Positions 7,496 through 15,980 are shown, counted from the stretch's first letter. The stretch: DNA of 34,745 nt from Oscillospiraceae bacterium (GCA_015067075.1 SVND01000007.1:1-34745); one strand, 5' to 3'. The notes: a model not told the origin generated them from the letters alone. Made by a program: numbers and translations.

Positions 7496-8223
7496 ATTCC
7501 TTTCAGATTATTTACAAGTAAGACCAAGCCGTATATTATCGGCTGATGAACGATATATATCAAAAGCGGTTTTCTTCCTATATAATTTACCACAGGCACT
7601 TTAAGGCTCAATGCACCTTGCGGTATATTTTTATTAAGCAGATATCTGCCGAGCCATATCCCGAAAATAAACAGGAATATCCACGGGAAAAGTGGGAAAT
7701 AGTCTGCCGAGAAAAATCTCCACGAGGTCAAGCCGAAGCAGTACAGCTCCGTTGCTTCGACCTGCGGTAAAAGTCCCATTTTATAAACCGCGTAAGACGG
7801 GATAAACACCAATATCCAAAACGGATTGGCAAACCATTTCGGCAAATACCTTTCAGCCATAGCGTAAATGACCATTGACCAACCCATGAAATGAAGGATA
7901 CCAAAGCGTATTGTCATATCGTAGCCCACAAAGGAGCTGAGCACAGACGTTGCCACGGTAACTACCTCAGCCGCCAGCAATACCTTTACGCCGCGGCGAA
8001 GATTATCCCGCGATAAATTCGTACAAATTCCTGCAATCAGGATAAAGATCCCTGCGCCAAACTGCTTTATTATTTCCCATATCATGCTTTGCGCCACAAC
8101 TCTCGCCCACGCAACGCCTGCCGTATATGCCAAGTCAAACATCGCATGATCAAACATCATGCCGATTATGCATACGCCGCGAATGAGATCAAGGGTATCT
8201 ATCCTTTTAGCTCTCGCGCTCAT
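7492..8223 (-). CDS. DUF1624 / HGSNAT-like multi-pass membrane acyltransferase
   Basis: The 243 residues form a polytopic membrane protein with about six or seven hydrophobic segments. The N-terminus KRIDTLDLIRGVCIIGMMFDHAM is typical of the heparan-glucosaminide N-acetyltransferase catalytic family (PF07786/DUF1624), with a candidate active-site His at 26. By family it would move an acyl group across or at the membrane; the substrate is unknown. It starts one base inside the ychF stop (TAATG) and overlaps purO by four bases, so it is fixed in a translationally coupled series. A purine-related role is not implied by the family; the linkage may only reflect shared expression. Confidence 0.75.
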   Translation of the reverse strand: MSARAKRIDTLDLIRGVCIIGMMFDHAMFDLAYTAGVAWARVVAQSMIWEIIKQFGAGIFILIAGICTNLSRDNLRRGVKVLLAAEVVTVATSVLSSFVGYDMTIRFGILHFMGWSMVIYAMAERYLPKWFANPFWILVFIPSYAVYKMGLLPQVEATELYCFGLTSWRFFSADYFPLFPWIFLFIFGIWLGRYLLNKNIPQGALSLKVPVVNYIGRKPLLIYIVHQPIIYGLVLLVNNLKGI

Positions 8224-9320
8224 TATACATTGAAGCGGAACAGCGTTACGTCGCCGTCCTGCATTACGTATTCCTTACCCTCGCTTCGGATAAGTCCCTT
8301 TTCCTTAGCCGCGTTATACGAGCCTGCCGCTACAAGCTCGTCGTACGTTATTATTTCAGCGCGGATAAAGCCGCGTTCGATATCGGAATGTATCTTTCCT
8401 GCCGCCGCAGGTGCTTTAGTACCGTTGACGATGGTCCAAGCGCGCGACTCCTGCTTGCCTGCCGTAAGGAAGCTGATATAGCCGAGAAGATGGTAACAAG
8501 CCTTGACGATTCTGTCGAGTCCCGACTGCTCAAGTCCCAGATCGGAAAGGAACATCTGCTTGTCCTCGTCGGAAAGCTCGGATATTTCTTCTTCGATCTT
8601 TGCGCAAACGGGCATAACTTCAGCGTTTTCCTTCGCCGCATAATCGCACACCTTGAGATAATGCTGATTTTCGTTTATATTTCCGATAAAATCGTCTTCA
8701 CTCATGTTCGCCGCGTAAATTACGGGCTTTGCGGAAAGAAGCGGCGCCGTATCCAAAAGCTCCTTTTCATCCTTGGAAAGCTCGATAGCTCTTGCTGGGA
8801 TGCCCTTATCAAGCTCCTGCTTCACCATTTCAAAAAACTTCGCTTCTGCTTCAAATTTCTTATCGCCCTTCGCCGCCTTGCGAGCCTTATCAATACGTCT
8901 GTCAAGTATTTCAAGGTCGCTGTAAATAAGCTCCATGCTTATAGTTTCAATATCGCGAATGGGGTCAACGCTGTTTTCGACGTGGATTATATTTTCATTT
9001 TCAAAGCAACGTACGACGTGAACAACGGCGTCGACCTCGCGGATATGGGACAGGAATTTGTTTCCCAAGCCCTCACCCTGCGACGCACCGCGGACAAGCC
9101 CCGCAATATCAACAAATTCAATAACAGCAGGAGTTACCTTTTCGGAATCGTGCATTTTTGCAAGCACGTCAAGGCGCTTGTCGGGTACAGCCGCAACGCC
9201 TACGTTAGGCTCAATAGTGCAAAACGGGTAATTGGCGGACTCTGCGCCCTTGGAATTTGTTATCGCATTAAAAAGTGTGCTTTTGCCGACGTTCGGCAAG
9301 CCAACTATACCAAGCTTCAT
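8223..9320 (-). CDS. ychF: ribosome-associated P-loop ATPase/GTPase YchF
   Basis: Universal Obg-related P-loop protein that binds ribosomes and prefers ATP; it is tied to translation and stress responses. The 365 residues are full length. G1 is GLPNVGKST (7-15), G3 is DIAGLVRGASQGEGLGN (from 71), and NMSE sits where classical GTPases have NKxD, which fits the ATP preference. The C-terminal TGS domain ends in GKEYVMQDGDVTLFRFNV. The start has AAAGGGG nine bases upstream. It is the first gene of the ychF-DUF1624-purO-purH-purD series and has a near-consensus promoter. Confidence 0.96.
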   Translation of the reverse strand: MKLGIVGLPNVGKSTLFNAITNSKGAESANYPFCTIEPNVGVAAVPDKRLDVLAKMHDSEKVTPAVIEFVDIAGLVRGASQGEGLGNKFLSHIREVDAVVHVVRCFENENIIHVENSVDPIRDIETISMELIYSDLEILDRRIDKARKAAKGDKKFEAEAKFFEMVKQELDKGIPARAIELSKDEKELLDTAPLLSAKPVIYAANMSEDDFIGNINENQHYLKVCDYAAKENAEVMPVCAKIEEEISELSDEDKQMFLSDLGLEQSGLDRIVKACYHLLGYISFLTAGKQESRAWTIVNGTKAPAAAGKIHSDIERGFIRAEIITYDELVAAGSYNAAKEKGLIRSEGKEYVMQDGDVTLFRFNV

Positions 9321-9354
9321 ATTAAATAGCCCCTTTATTTTTTTGTGACAAATA

Positions 9355-9383
9355 ATTATACTATATTTTCACATTAAATGCAA
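9355..9383 (-). promoter_or_regulatory. sigma-A promoter of the ychF-purine operon
   Basis: Minus-strand TTGCAT (9378-9383) and TATAAT (9355-9360) with 17 bases between. The leader is only about 30 bases, too short for a purine riboswitch, so any purine control must act elsewhere. Confidence 0.8.
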
Positions 9384-9448
9384 GTGTTTTTAAAGAATAT
9401 TTCGAAAGCCGCTTGTTGAAACTGCAGTTCTGATGTTATAATATTCAT
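9374..9448 (-). CDS. candidate 24-residue small protein of unknown function
   Basis: A 24-codon frame (MNIITSELQFQQ, ending FFKNTCI) starts with ATG at 9448. AAAGGAG stands nine bases upstream, and an extended -10 element (TGATATAAT) lies about 50 bases upstream. It ends inside the -35 element of the ychF promoter. I recognise no family. The good ribosome binding site argues for translation; the length and the overlap with a promoter argue for chance or a decayed gene. Confidence 0.3.
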   Translation of the reverse strand: MNIITSELQFQQAAFEIFFKNTCI

Positions 9449-9572
9449 TTGAAATAACTCCTTTTGTGATGCGATTTGGTTTTTCTGCTTCATTATATCA
9501 CATTTTGTTGCTATTTCCTTTTTTATTTATCACCTATTTATTGTATCAAAATAGAAGAAAGTAAGCCTTTAT

Positions 9573-10682
9573 CTACCGTTTCGTATTAAAATATTGCGCG
9601 ATTTCATTCATTCGGCTCTCCTGCTTGACCGAAAACGGGCATCGGCTTTCACAATGTCCACAATGCAAGCACGCTTCTGCGTTCACGGAAAGCTTCGTGT
9701 AATGATTTTCCGCAATCTCGTCGCCTGCCAGCGCAAGGTCATAATACTTGTTTACAAGCCCGATATCTATCCCTGCGGGACAAGGTTGACAATGGTTACA
9801 GTAAACGCAAGTACCCTTTATTGTGTCAGCTGTAAAGCTGCCGATAACGGAATAATCCTTTTCCTCTTTAGTTGCCGTTAAAAACTTCAAAAGTGTGTCA
9901 AGATGTGCCATAGTTTGTACTCCCGGAACAGCTGTAAGCACGCCCGGTCGGTCAATGGCATATTGCAAGCACTGATTATGGGTAAGTGCAACTCCGAAAG
10001 GCGAAAACCGTGCCGAAAGAAGCTGTCCTGCAAAGAAAGGCTTCATAACGCTGATGCCTATGCCCTCGCGTTCGCATTTTTTAAACAGCTCAAACCTTTC
10101 GTTCACCGAGCCTATACCGTACTCATCGCCTTTTTCAAAATCATAAGCGGGGTTTATGGAAAACATCATCATATCCGCAAATCCCATATCGATAATACGG
10201 TTTGCTACACGGGGCGTATGGGATGAAAATCCGATATGGCGAACGATTTCCTTCGCCTTAAGCTCTTTCAAATAATCAAGCACGCCTATTCTTATAAGCT
10301 CGTCAAGGTCCTCCTCGCTATCCACGCAATGTAAAAAACCGAAGTCAACGTAATCCGTGTTAAGCTGTGAAAGCTCCCAAAGGAACGTATTTTTGATAAC
10401 ATCGAAATCGCGGCACCAGCCGTATTCGCCGTTTTCATCGTATACCGCACCGAAATGTACCTGCAAAAACACCTTTTCTCTGCAATTGCGTATGACTCTG
10501 CCGATGGGTGCATATGAAGCACCTGCCGTACAAAGGTCAAAAAAGTTGATGCCGTTATCAATAGCTTTGCGGATAATAGCTTCTATCTCATCGACGGGAG
10601 TTTTTCCGATGCCTCCCATACCGAGACCGAGTACGCTGAATTTTTCATTTTCGTTACCGTGCGGAAGTTTTCTGTATTCCAT
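9573..10682 (-). CDS. aldo/keto reductase with C-terminal 4Fe-4S ferredoxin domain
   Basis: An AKR-type TIM barrel of about 280 residues followed by a two-cluster ferredoxin-like tail. The Cys sets are CVYCNHCQPCP (292-302) and CLHCGHCESRCPF (338-350). Such fused reductases are common in Clostridia and presumably take electrons from ferredoxin-like partners; the substrate is unknown. Of the AKR tetrad, Asp49, Tyr57 and His118 (FLHCVD) can be placed, but the Lys position reads VFLQVHFG, with no Lys, so classical NADPH hydride chemistry is doubtful. The start is set at ATG 10682 with GGAG six bases upstream (10689-10692). A TTG further upstream would lie on the ribosome binding site. Confidence 0.85.
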   Translation of the reverse strand: MEYRKLPHGNENEKFSVLGLGMGGIGKTPVDEIEAIIRKAIDNGINFFDLCTAGASYAPIGRVIRNCREKVFLQVHFGAVYDENGEYGWCRDFDVIKNTFLWELSQLNTDYVDFGFLHCVDSEEDLDELIRIGVLDYLKELKAKEIVRHIGFSSHTPRVANRIIDMGFADMMMFSINPAYDFEKGDEYGIGSVNERFELFKKCEREGIGISVMKPFFAGQLLSARFSPFGVALTHNQCLQYAIDRPGVLTAVPGVQTMAHLDTLLKFLTATKEEKDYSVIGSFTADTIKGTCVYCNHCQPCPAGIDIGLVNKYYDLALAGDEIAENHYTKLSVNAEACLHCGHCESRCPFSVKQESRMNEIAQYFNTKR

Positions 10683-10715
10683 AATGAACTCCAATATTCA
10701 TAATATATTACATAC

Positions 10716-10744
10716 ATTATACCACAAAAACATCAAAGGAACAA
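10716..10744 (-). promoter_or_regulatory. sigma-A promoter of the aldo/keto reductase gene
   Basis: Minus-strand TTGTTC (10739-10744), a 17-base spacer, and TATAAT (10716-10721) preceded by TGG, which makes an extended -10. Confidence 0.75.
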
Positions 10745-10760
10745 TGCCGTTTTCTCGGAA

Positions 10761-10795
10761 AATAAAAAATCCGCACACAACTGTGTACGGATTTT
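10761..10795 (-). terminator. terminator of the tRNA array
   Basis: A 14-bp stem on the minus strand (10782-10795 with 10766-10779, one G-T wobble) and a T-rich tail follow within three bases of the tRNA-His CCA end. Confidence 0.8.
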
Positions 10796-10797
10796 CA

Positions 10798-10875
10798 TGG
10801 GGTGGATAGTCGGGCTCGAACCGACGACCTCCAGAGCCACAATCTGGCGCGCTAGCCAACTGCGCCATACCCACC
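10798..10875 (-). tRNA. tRNA-His(GTG)
   Basis: The cloverleaf folds with acceptor GTGGGTA/TATCCAC, anticodon loop TTGTGGC (GTG) and T-arm GTCGG-TTCGAGC-CCGAC. The discriminator is C73, and a G at 10875 can pair with it as G-1, the histidine identity mark. CCA is encoded. It is last of four tRNAs. Confidence 0.95.
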
Positions 10876-10912
10876 ATATAAAATACAATCGGGCGATACC
10901 GATTGTAAATTA

Positions 10913-10989
<77 letters not shown>

Positions 10990-10995
10990 ACATTT

Positions 10996-11069
<74 letters not shown>

Positions 11070-11088
11070 AAATATGCGCCGTAAATTT

Positions 11089-11165
11089 TGGTAGCGGCAG
11101 TCGGATTTGAACCAACGACCTGCCGGGTATGAACCGGATGCTCTAGCCAACTGAGCTATGCCGCC
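11089..11165 (-). tRNA. tRNA-Met(CAT), elongator type
   Basis: Anticodon loop TTCATAC and acceptor GGCGGCA/TGCCGCT with a G1-T72 wobble, as in Firmicute elongator tRNA-Met. Pair 27-43 of the anticodon stem is a T-C mismatch. The anticodon stem lacks the three G-C pairs of initiators. CCA is encoded. It is first in the array. Confidence 0.9.
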
Positions 11166-11187
11166 ATATCTTTACGACGCGAATGAT

Positions 11188-11216
11188 ATTTTACACTATT
11201 TTTTCCGTTTTGTCAA
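11188..11216 (-). promoter_or_regulatory. sigma-A promoter of the tRNA array
   Basis: Minus-strand TTGACA (11211-11216), a 17-base spacer, and TAAAAT (11188-11193), about 20 bases before tRNA-Met. The -35 is perfect, as expected for stable RNA. Confidence 0.85.
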
Positions 11217-11273
11217 TACCTATTTTAAAATATTTTAAAATATTTTTTGTTTTTTGCAGGTGAAGAATAATTC

Positions 11274-11302
11274 TTGACACGGAAAGCAAAATATAGTAAA
11301 AT
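11274..11302 (+). promoter_or_regulatory. sigma-A promoter of the M42 peptidase gene
   Basis: TTGACA (11274-11279), 17 bases, TAAAAT (11297-11302). It points away from the tRNA promoter across an AT-rich spacer (11217-11273). Confidence 0.85.
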
Positions 11303-11338
11303 TATAGCGTTAACTTTTTAACCGAAAGGATCCTTAAT

Positions 11339-12313
11339 ATGTTTGATTTATTAAAAAAGCTTATAGATACTCCCTCCCCGTCGGGAATGGAAAGTGATAT
11401 GGCTCACCTTATTGGCAGTCTTTGCAAGCCCTACGCAGACGAGATACGCATCGATACCTTGGGCAATCTTATCGTTCATAAGGCAGGACACGGTCCTAAG
11501 CTCATGGTCGCCGCTCATATGGATGAAATAGGTCTTATCGCCGCTTTCATCGAAGAAAACGGCATGATCCGCTTCGGCAGTGTCGGCGGTATCTTCTCCG
11601 TTTACTCTCTTTACCACCGCGTTCGCTTTACGAACGGTGTTGAAGGCGCTATGGTCTGCGAGGAGCGCAGTGAAAAAGAGCCAAAGCTTGACAAATGCTT
11701 CATCGACATCGGCGCTAAAAACCGCGAGGAAGCCGAAAAGCTTATCAGCACAGGCGATTGCGCCGTTTTCATATCCGAGCCATATGAAACGAAGAACACT
11801 TGGTTTTCAAAAGCCCTTGACAACAAGATCGGCTGTCTTATCCTTATAGAAGCCCTAAAAAAGCTCAAAGCCCCCGCCTACGACGTTTATTTCGTTTTCA
11901 CAGTACAGGAGGAGGTCGGTCTTCGCGGAGCGCGTACAGCGGCTTACGGCATCAATCCCGATTATGCCATCGCCGTTGACGTTACAAGCGCAGGCGGCAC
12001 GACCAATACAGAGCCCGTCACCGTGGACCTCGGCAAGGGCGCGGCGATAAAGATCATGGACAGAAGCGTTATCTGTCACAAGAAAATGATAGATATGCTC
12101 TCGGAAACAGCCAAAAAAGCTGATATCCCCTATCAGCTTGAAGTCCTTTTGGCAGGCGGTACTGACGCAGGCGCTATCCACGCTTCCCGCGCAGGCGTTG
12201 TAACAGGCGCAATTTCCGTCCCCACGCGCTACATTCACTCTCCCGTAGAAGAAGTCAACAAGGACGACGTAAAGGCTTGTATCGACCTTTTAGCCGCGTT
12301 TATAAATGAATAG
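11339..12313 (+). CDS. M42 family metallo-aminopeptidase
   Basis: A cytoplasmic di-metal aminopeptidase, normally a large tetrahedral oligomer, that trims short peptides left by proteases; the family includes PepA/glutamyl aminopeptidase and the misnamed endoglucanase M. All expected residues are visible: His60 and Asp62 in AHMDEIG, the bridging Asp161 in ALDNKIGC, Glu191-Glu192 in FTVQEEVGLRGA, Asp214 in VDVT and His299 in RYIHSPVEEV. The 324 residues are slightly short for the family, with no gap in the core. The start has AAAGGA upstream. It is a single-gene unit with its own promoter and a shared bidirectional terminator. Confidence 0.93.
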   Translation: MFDLLKKLIDTPSPSGMESDMAHLIGSLCKPYADEIRIDTLGNLIVHKAGHGPKLMVAAHMDEIGLIAAFIEENGMIRFGSVGGIFSVYSLYHRVRFTNGVEGAMVCEERSEKEPKLDKCFIDIGAKNREEAEKLISTGDCAVFISEPYETKNTWFSKALDNKIGCLILIEALKKLKAPAYDVYFVFTVQEEVGLRGARTAAYGINPDYAIAVDVTSAGGTTNTEPVTVDLGKGAAIKIMDRSVICHKKMIDMLSETAKKADIPYQLEVLLAGGTDAGAIHASRAGVVTGAISVPTRYIHSPVEEVNKDDVKACIDLLAAFINE

Positions 12314-12322
12314 ATCATAACG

Positions 12323-12356
12323 AAAAGCACCTATGTCAACCATAGGTGCTTTAATT
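12323..12356. terminator. bidirectional terminator between M42 peptidase and xpt
   Basis: The stem AAAGCACCTATG/CATAGGTGCTTT with a five-base loop serves the two convergent genes; T-rich on the plus side, A-rich (T on the minus side) before it. Confidence 0.85.
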
Positions 12357-12365
12357 ATTTCAGCA

Positions 12366-12935
12366 TTATGCAAATTCTATGCTGTCATCAGACATACTTT
12401 TTACGATCGCCAAGGATTCAAGGTGGACACCTTGCTCACGCAGTTCTTTTCCGCCATTCTGAAATCCTTTTTCGATAACTATTCCAACGCCTGCAAGTGT
12501 TGCGCCCGCCTGCTTTACAATGTCTATCATACCGTTTGTGGCTTCGCCTGTGGCAAGAAAGTCATCAATGATAAGAACCTTATCTTCAGGCTTGATGTAC
12601 TTTTTCGTCACACGGATGGTATAGTCAATATCCTTCGTATAGGAATGGACCTTGGCGGAATAGACCTCGCTGTCAAGGTTTTTCGCCGTATACTTTTTTG
12701 CAAAAACAACGGGGCAGTCAAAATACTGAGCCGCGATGCACGCAACGCCTATACCCGATGCTTCAACCGTAAGAATAACGGTTACACCTTCATCGGCAAA
12801 GCGTTTTTTAAATTCCTTGCCCATTTCATTGAAAAGAGCAATATCCATGCGCTGATTTAAAAAGCTATCCACCTTAAGAATATTTCCGGGGCGTATCTCG
12901 CCGTCAGCAAGTATTCTTTTTTTGAGCAATTCCAT
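12366..12935 (-). CDS. xpt: xanthine phosphoribosyltransferase
   Basis: Salvages xanthine with PRPP to XMP. The 189 residues match the family length. The PRPP loop [13 protein letters not shown] is at 120-132, and the N-terminus [12 protein letters not shown] and FLNQRMDI are typical. The start has AAAGGGG upstream. It lies 29 bases after the PrsA-like gene and appears co-transcribed with it. In many Firmicutes xpt has a guanine riboswitch; neither the 29-base gap nor the short leader of the upstream gene leaves room for one. Confidence 0.95.
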   Translation of the reverse strand: MELLKKRILADGEIRPGNILKVDSFLNQRMDIALFNEMGKEFKKRFADEGVTVILTVEASGIGVACIAAQYFDCPVVFAKKYTAKNLDSEVYSAKVHSYTKDIDYTIRVTKKYIKPEDKVLIIDDFLATGEATNGMIDIVKQAGATLAGVGIVIEKGFQNGGKELREQGVHLESLAIVKSMSDDSIEFA

Positions 12936-12964
12936 AAAAAGCCCCTTTTTCTACAATCTGAATA

Positions 12965-14470
12965 TTAGTCTACAAGATCCTTAGCAGCTGTAAGACCCAT
13001 ATCGTTTGTCTTTACTTCGTACTGCGTTGCGCTTTCTGTATAATACTTATTGTAAGCATCGTTCTTAAGTGCGTTGTCTGCCGCATACTTCCAATATTCT
13101 TCGCCGATGGAATCCATGTACATTACATGATAGCCGTAATCAGTCTCAACGATACCTGTATCGCCGACCTTTCTGCCCTCTGCAAAGCACCAATCCTCGA
13201 AGTTTTCTACCATCTGACCCTTTGTTACGTTTTCATAAAGGCCGCCGTTGGAGTTGGATCCGCCGTCTTCAGACTTCTCGTTTGCAAGAGCTGCAAAGGA
13301 GTCAGCCGTTGCGTCGCCGCTCTGCCACTGCTCTAAAATAGCCTTAGCTTCTGCGTTTACTCTTTCCTTTTCAGCGTCTTCATCTTCAGCTTCGCTATCA
13401 AACTGGACAAGGATGTGACGTACGTCTACGACGTTGTATGTCTGCTTATGACCTGTAGCGCAGATATAATAGACAGTATAGGAATCTTCGCCCTCAGCGA
13501 TATACGTTTCGCCGACCTTTCTGTCTGCGGAGAAGAGCCATTCAGCTATCTTTTCGTCGGAAACGCTTCCCTTAAGAGCACCTTCAACAAGTGTTGCATC
13601 GGGATCGTCGTAAGTTGCCTTATCAGCTTCAGCCGCATATTCCTTTGCAAGGTTATTGAAGCTTGCTTCATCTGTTATAGCTGCAACGAAAGCATCAGCC
13701 TTTGCCTTTGATTCAGCATGAGCTGCTTCAATCTGCTCAGCTGTGTATTCCTCGTCTTCACCCTTTTCAGGCATTACATCCTTAACGGTAAACGTGCGAT
13801 AGTCGTATACCTGATATTCATCAATATTATCAGTATATTCTTTTTCTATCTCTTCATCAGTATATGTGAAGCTTTCAAGCTTTTCCTGAGCATAACCGGA
13901 AGCAAGATAGTATCTTGTAAGGATATCCTTAAGAGCCTTTTCGTTTGCGCCCTTACCGTATGCGTTTACAAGGTACTGCTTTACTGTAAGGCCGTTTTCT
14001 TTTGCATATTCACGGATATCAACAAAGAAATTGTCAACAGTTTCTTTATCTTCACCAGGCATTTCATAGCCAGCTTTTTCAGCTTCCTTGGAAAGTATAA
14101 CCATCTGTTTGAGCTGATTGTCAGCCGCGTCACGGAAATAATCGTACCATGTTGTACCCTTTTCCTTATCCTGTATCTGGGAGTCATAAGGAAGAGATAC
14201 GTCAAGGCCGAACACGCTTACATAAGAGCCGTACTGATTGAGGAAATTATTCTTCTGGAACTGATAGTAGAAGTTATATTCTACCATGCCTATCTTTTCG
14301 CCGCCAATGCTGATGGGTGATATTGTCGTGCGGATAACTGCATTCCATAAGATCATAAATGCAAGAAGTGCAACAACGACAACCGCGATGCAGATAGACG
14401 TTATGCGCACGGTCGTATTGCGCTTTTCCTGTTCAGCACGAAGCTGTGCTTTTGTTTTTTCATTTGCCAT
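12965..14470 (-). CDS. membrane-anchored parvulin-type peptidyl-prolyl isomerase (PrsA/SurA-like foldase)
   Basis: An extracytoplasmic chaperone that helps exported proteins fold. A basic N-terminus is followed by one membrane segment (about 22-44) without a lipobox Cys, so it is anchored by the helix rather than by lipid, unlike classical PrsA. A SurA_N-like helical region precedes the parvulin domain (about 348-456: VDVRHILVQF, SEDGGSNSNGGLYE, FEDWCFAEGRKVGDTGIVET, YGYHVMYM). The linker is rich in Glu and Asp. The start is set at ATG 14470 with GGATGG eight bases upstream; the ATG at 14482 overlaps that site. It leads an operon with xpt. Confidence 0.88.
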   Translation of the reverse strand: MANEKTKAQLRAEQEKRNTTVRITSICIAVVVVALLAFMILWNAVIRTTISPISIGGEKIGMVEYNFYYQFQKNNFLNQYGSYVSVFGLDVSLPYDSQIQDKEKGTTWYDYFRDAADNQLKQMVILSKEAEKAGYEMPGEDKETVDNFFVDIREYAKENGLTVKQYLVNAYGKGANEKALKDILTRYYLASGYAQEKLESFTYTDEEIEKEYTDNIDEYQVYDYRTFTVKDVMPEKGEDEEYTAEQIEAAHAESKAKADAFVAAITDEASFNNLAKEYAAEADKATYDDPDATLVEGALKGSVSDEKIAEWLFSADRKVGETYIAEGEDSYTVYYICATGHKQTYNVVDVRHILVQFDSEAEDEDAEKERVNAEAKAILEQWQSGDATADSFAALANEKSEDGGSNSNGGLYENVTKGQMVENFEDWCFAEGRKVGDTGIVETDYGYHVMYMDSIGEEYWKYAADNALKNDAYNKYYTESATQYEVKTNDMGLTAAKDLVD

Positions 14471-14512
14471 AAGAAAAACCATCCTTTAACAATTTTTTTC
14501 AAACTAAATCAT

Positions 14513-14541
14513 ATTATACTACATATTTCGCAATAAAGCAA
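14513..14541 (-). promoter_or_regulatory. sigma-A promoter of the PrsA-xpt operon
   Basis: Minus-strand TTGCTT (14536-14541), 17 bases, TATAAT (14513-14518). The leader is only about 35 bases. Confidence 0.8.
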
Positions 14542-14576
14542 GAGGAATTTGCGGCAAAACACAAAGAAACTCACTT

Positions 14577-15980
14577 TTATTCGCAATTAAACGCTGAAAA
14601 CGCCTTATAAGCCATATAAATGTCAAGCTTTGACGCAATCTCAAACGGTGCATGCATTGCAAGAAGCGGCACGCCGACGTCTATTACATCCACGTTTCTT
14701 CTCGCCACATACTTGGCAACCGTTCCGCCGCCGCCTTGATCGACCTTACCCAGCGCCGCCATTTGCCACAAAACGTTGTTGCTGTCAAAAAGCTTGCGGA
14801 TATAGGAAACGAATTCAGCAGATGCTTCCGACGTGTCATATTTACCTCTGTGGCCCGTGTATTTTGTCACGGCAACGCCATAGTTAAGGAACGCCGCGTT
14901 GTTCTTTTCAAGCACATCGGGGAAATTGGGGTCAAACGCCGCATTTACATCGGCGGAAAGGCACTTGGATGCGGCGTATATCTCTTCCTTCGCGCCGCCA
15001 AGCTTGTCGCTGAGTCTGCGTACGACAAGGTCAAGAAAATCGCTTTGCATACCCGTATTTCCGTCGCTTCCCGTTTCTTCCCTGTCCGCAAGCAGGCAAA
15101 CGAGCGTTTTCGACGGAGCTTTTGCATCAAAAAGTCCCATAAGCTCCGTATATGCGCAAACTCTGTCATCGTGACCGTATGCACCGATAAGAGAGCGGTC
15201 CATCGCTACGTCAACAGCTTTTCCCGCAGGAACAAGCTCAAAATCAGCGGAAAGGAAATCCTCCTCCGTCATGCCGTATTTTTCATTGAGCACTGCAAGG
15301 ATATTCAGCTTTACTCTGCCCGCTTCCTTTGTATCCTTAAAGGGACGCGTGCCAACGATTATATTGAGCTGTTCACCTGCAATTATATCACCTGCGTTTT
15401 GTGACATCTGATTTTTACCCAAATGGGGCAAAAGGTCGCTTACGCAAAATACGGGGTCGTTTTCTCCGTCACCGATGGATACATCCACCTTACTTCCGTC
15501 CTTCAGCACCACAGTACCGTAAAGAGCAAGAGGAATGGAAAGCCACTGATACTTTTTAATTCCACCGTAATAATGAGTTTTAAGCATTGCAAGCTCGTTA
15601 TCCTCATAAAGCGGTCTTTGCTTAAGGTCAAGGCGTGGGCTGTCGATATGTGCAACCGTTATTGCAAGTCCGCTTTCCAGCGCCTCTTTACCAATCACAG
15701 CAAACGCGGCGGCGCGGTCACGGTTGATGAAATAAACTCTGTCCCCTGCCTTAAGCTGCATATCGCGGCTATAAGGTACAAAGCCGTTTTCCTCGGCAAG
15801 CTTTACGGAGCTTTTCACAGCTTCACGTTCAGTTTTACTTGCGTCAAGATATGCTTTATAGCCCTCGCAAAAAGCGTATGCCTTTTCTATTTCAGCTTCA
15901 CTGAGCACGTCGTATCCGTTTTTCGGCTTGAATTCAAGCTTTTCCTTGAGAAGCTCTACAGCCGTTTTTTCTTCAGACAT
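14577..15980 (-). CDS. M18 family metallo-aminopeptidase
   Basis: A zinc aminopeptidase of the aspartyl aminopeptidase family that removes N-terminal residues from peptides in the cytoplasm. The 467 residues fit the family. Metal and catalytic residues are visible: His111 and Asp113 in VAHIDSPRLDLK, Asp271 in GHDDRV, Glu301-Glu302 in DREETGSDGNTG, and the C-terminal His in LLAMHAPFEIASK. The start is ATG 15980 with AGGAG seven bases upstream. The frame stays open upstream to 16133, but that part overlaps the lytic transglycosylase gene and has no family similarity. It is last in the prfA operon, 19 bases after the transglycosylase gene. Confidence 0.93.
   Translation of the reverse strand: MSEEKTAVELLKEKLEFKPKNGYDVLSEAEIEKAYAFCEGYKAYLDASKTEREAVKSSVKLAEENGFVPYSRDMQLKAGDRVYFINRDRAAAFAVIGKEALESGLAITVAHIDSPRLDLKQRPLYEDNELAMLKTHYYGGIKKYQWLSIPLALYGTVVLKDGSKVDVSIGDGENDPVFCVSDLLPHLGKNQMSQNAGDIIAGEQLNIIVGTRPFKDTKEAGRVKLNILAVLNEKYGMTEEDFLSADFELVPAGKAVDVAMDRSLIGAYGHDDRVCAYTELMGLFDAKAPSKTLVCLLADREETGSDGNTGMQSDFLDLVVRRLSDKLGGAKEEIYAASKCLSADVNAAFDPNFPDVLEKNNAAFLNYGVAVTKYTGHRGKYDTSEASAEFVSYIRKLFDSNNVLWQMAALGKVDQGGGGTVAKYVARRNVDVIDVGVPLLAMHAPFEIASKLDIYMAYKAFSAFNCE

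Noticed and set aside
8388-9329. A 313-codon plus-strand frame opposite ychF, and similar long frames opposite prfA (18274-19419), the M18 peptidase (14652-15404) and the PrsA-like gene (13718-14320).
   Set aside because: All are fully antisense to clear full-length genes and show no motifs or start signals.
9384-9572. A plus-strand promoter (TTGAAA and TATAAT near 9416-9442).
   Set aside because: The spacer is only 15 bases, and nothing on the plus strand follows it before the antisense of the aldo/keto reductase.
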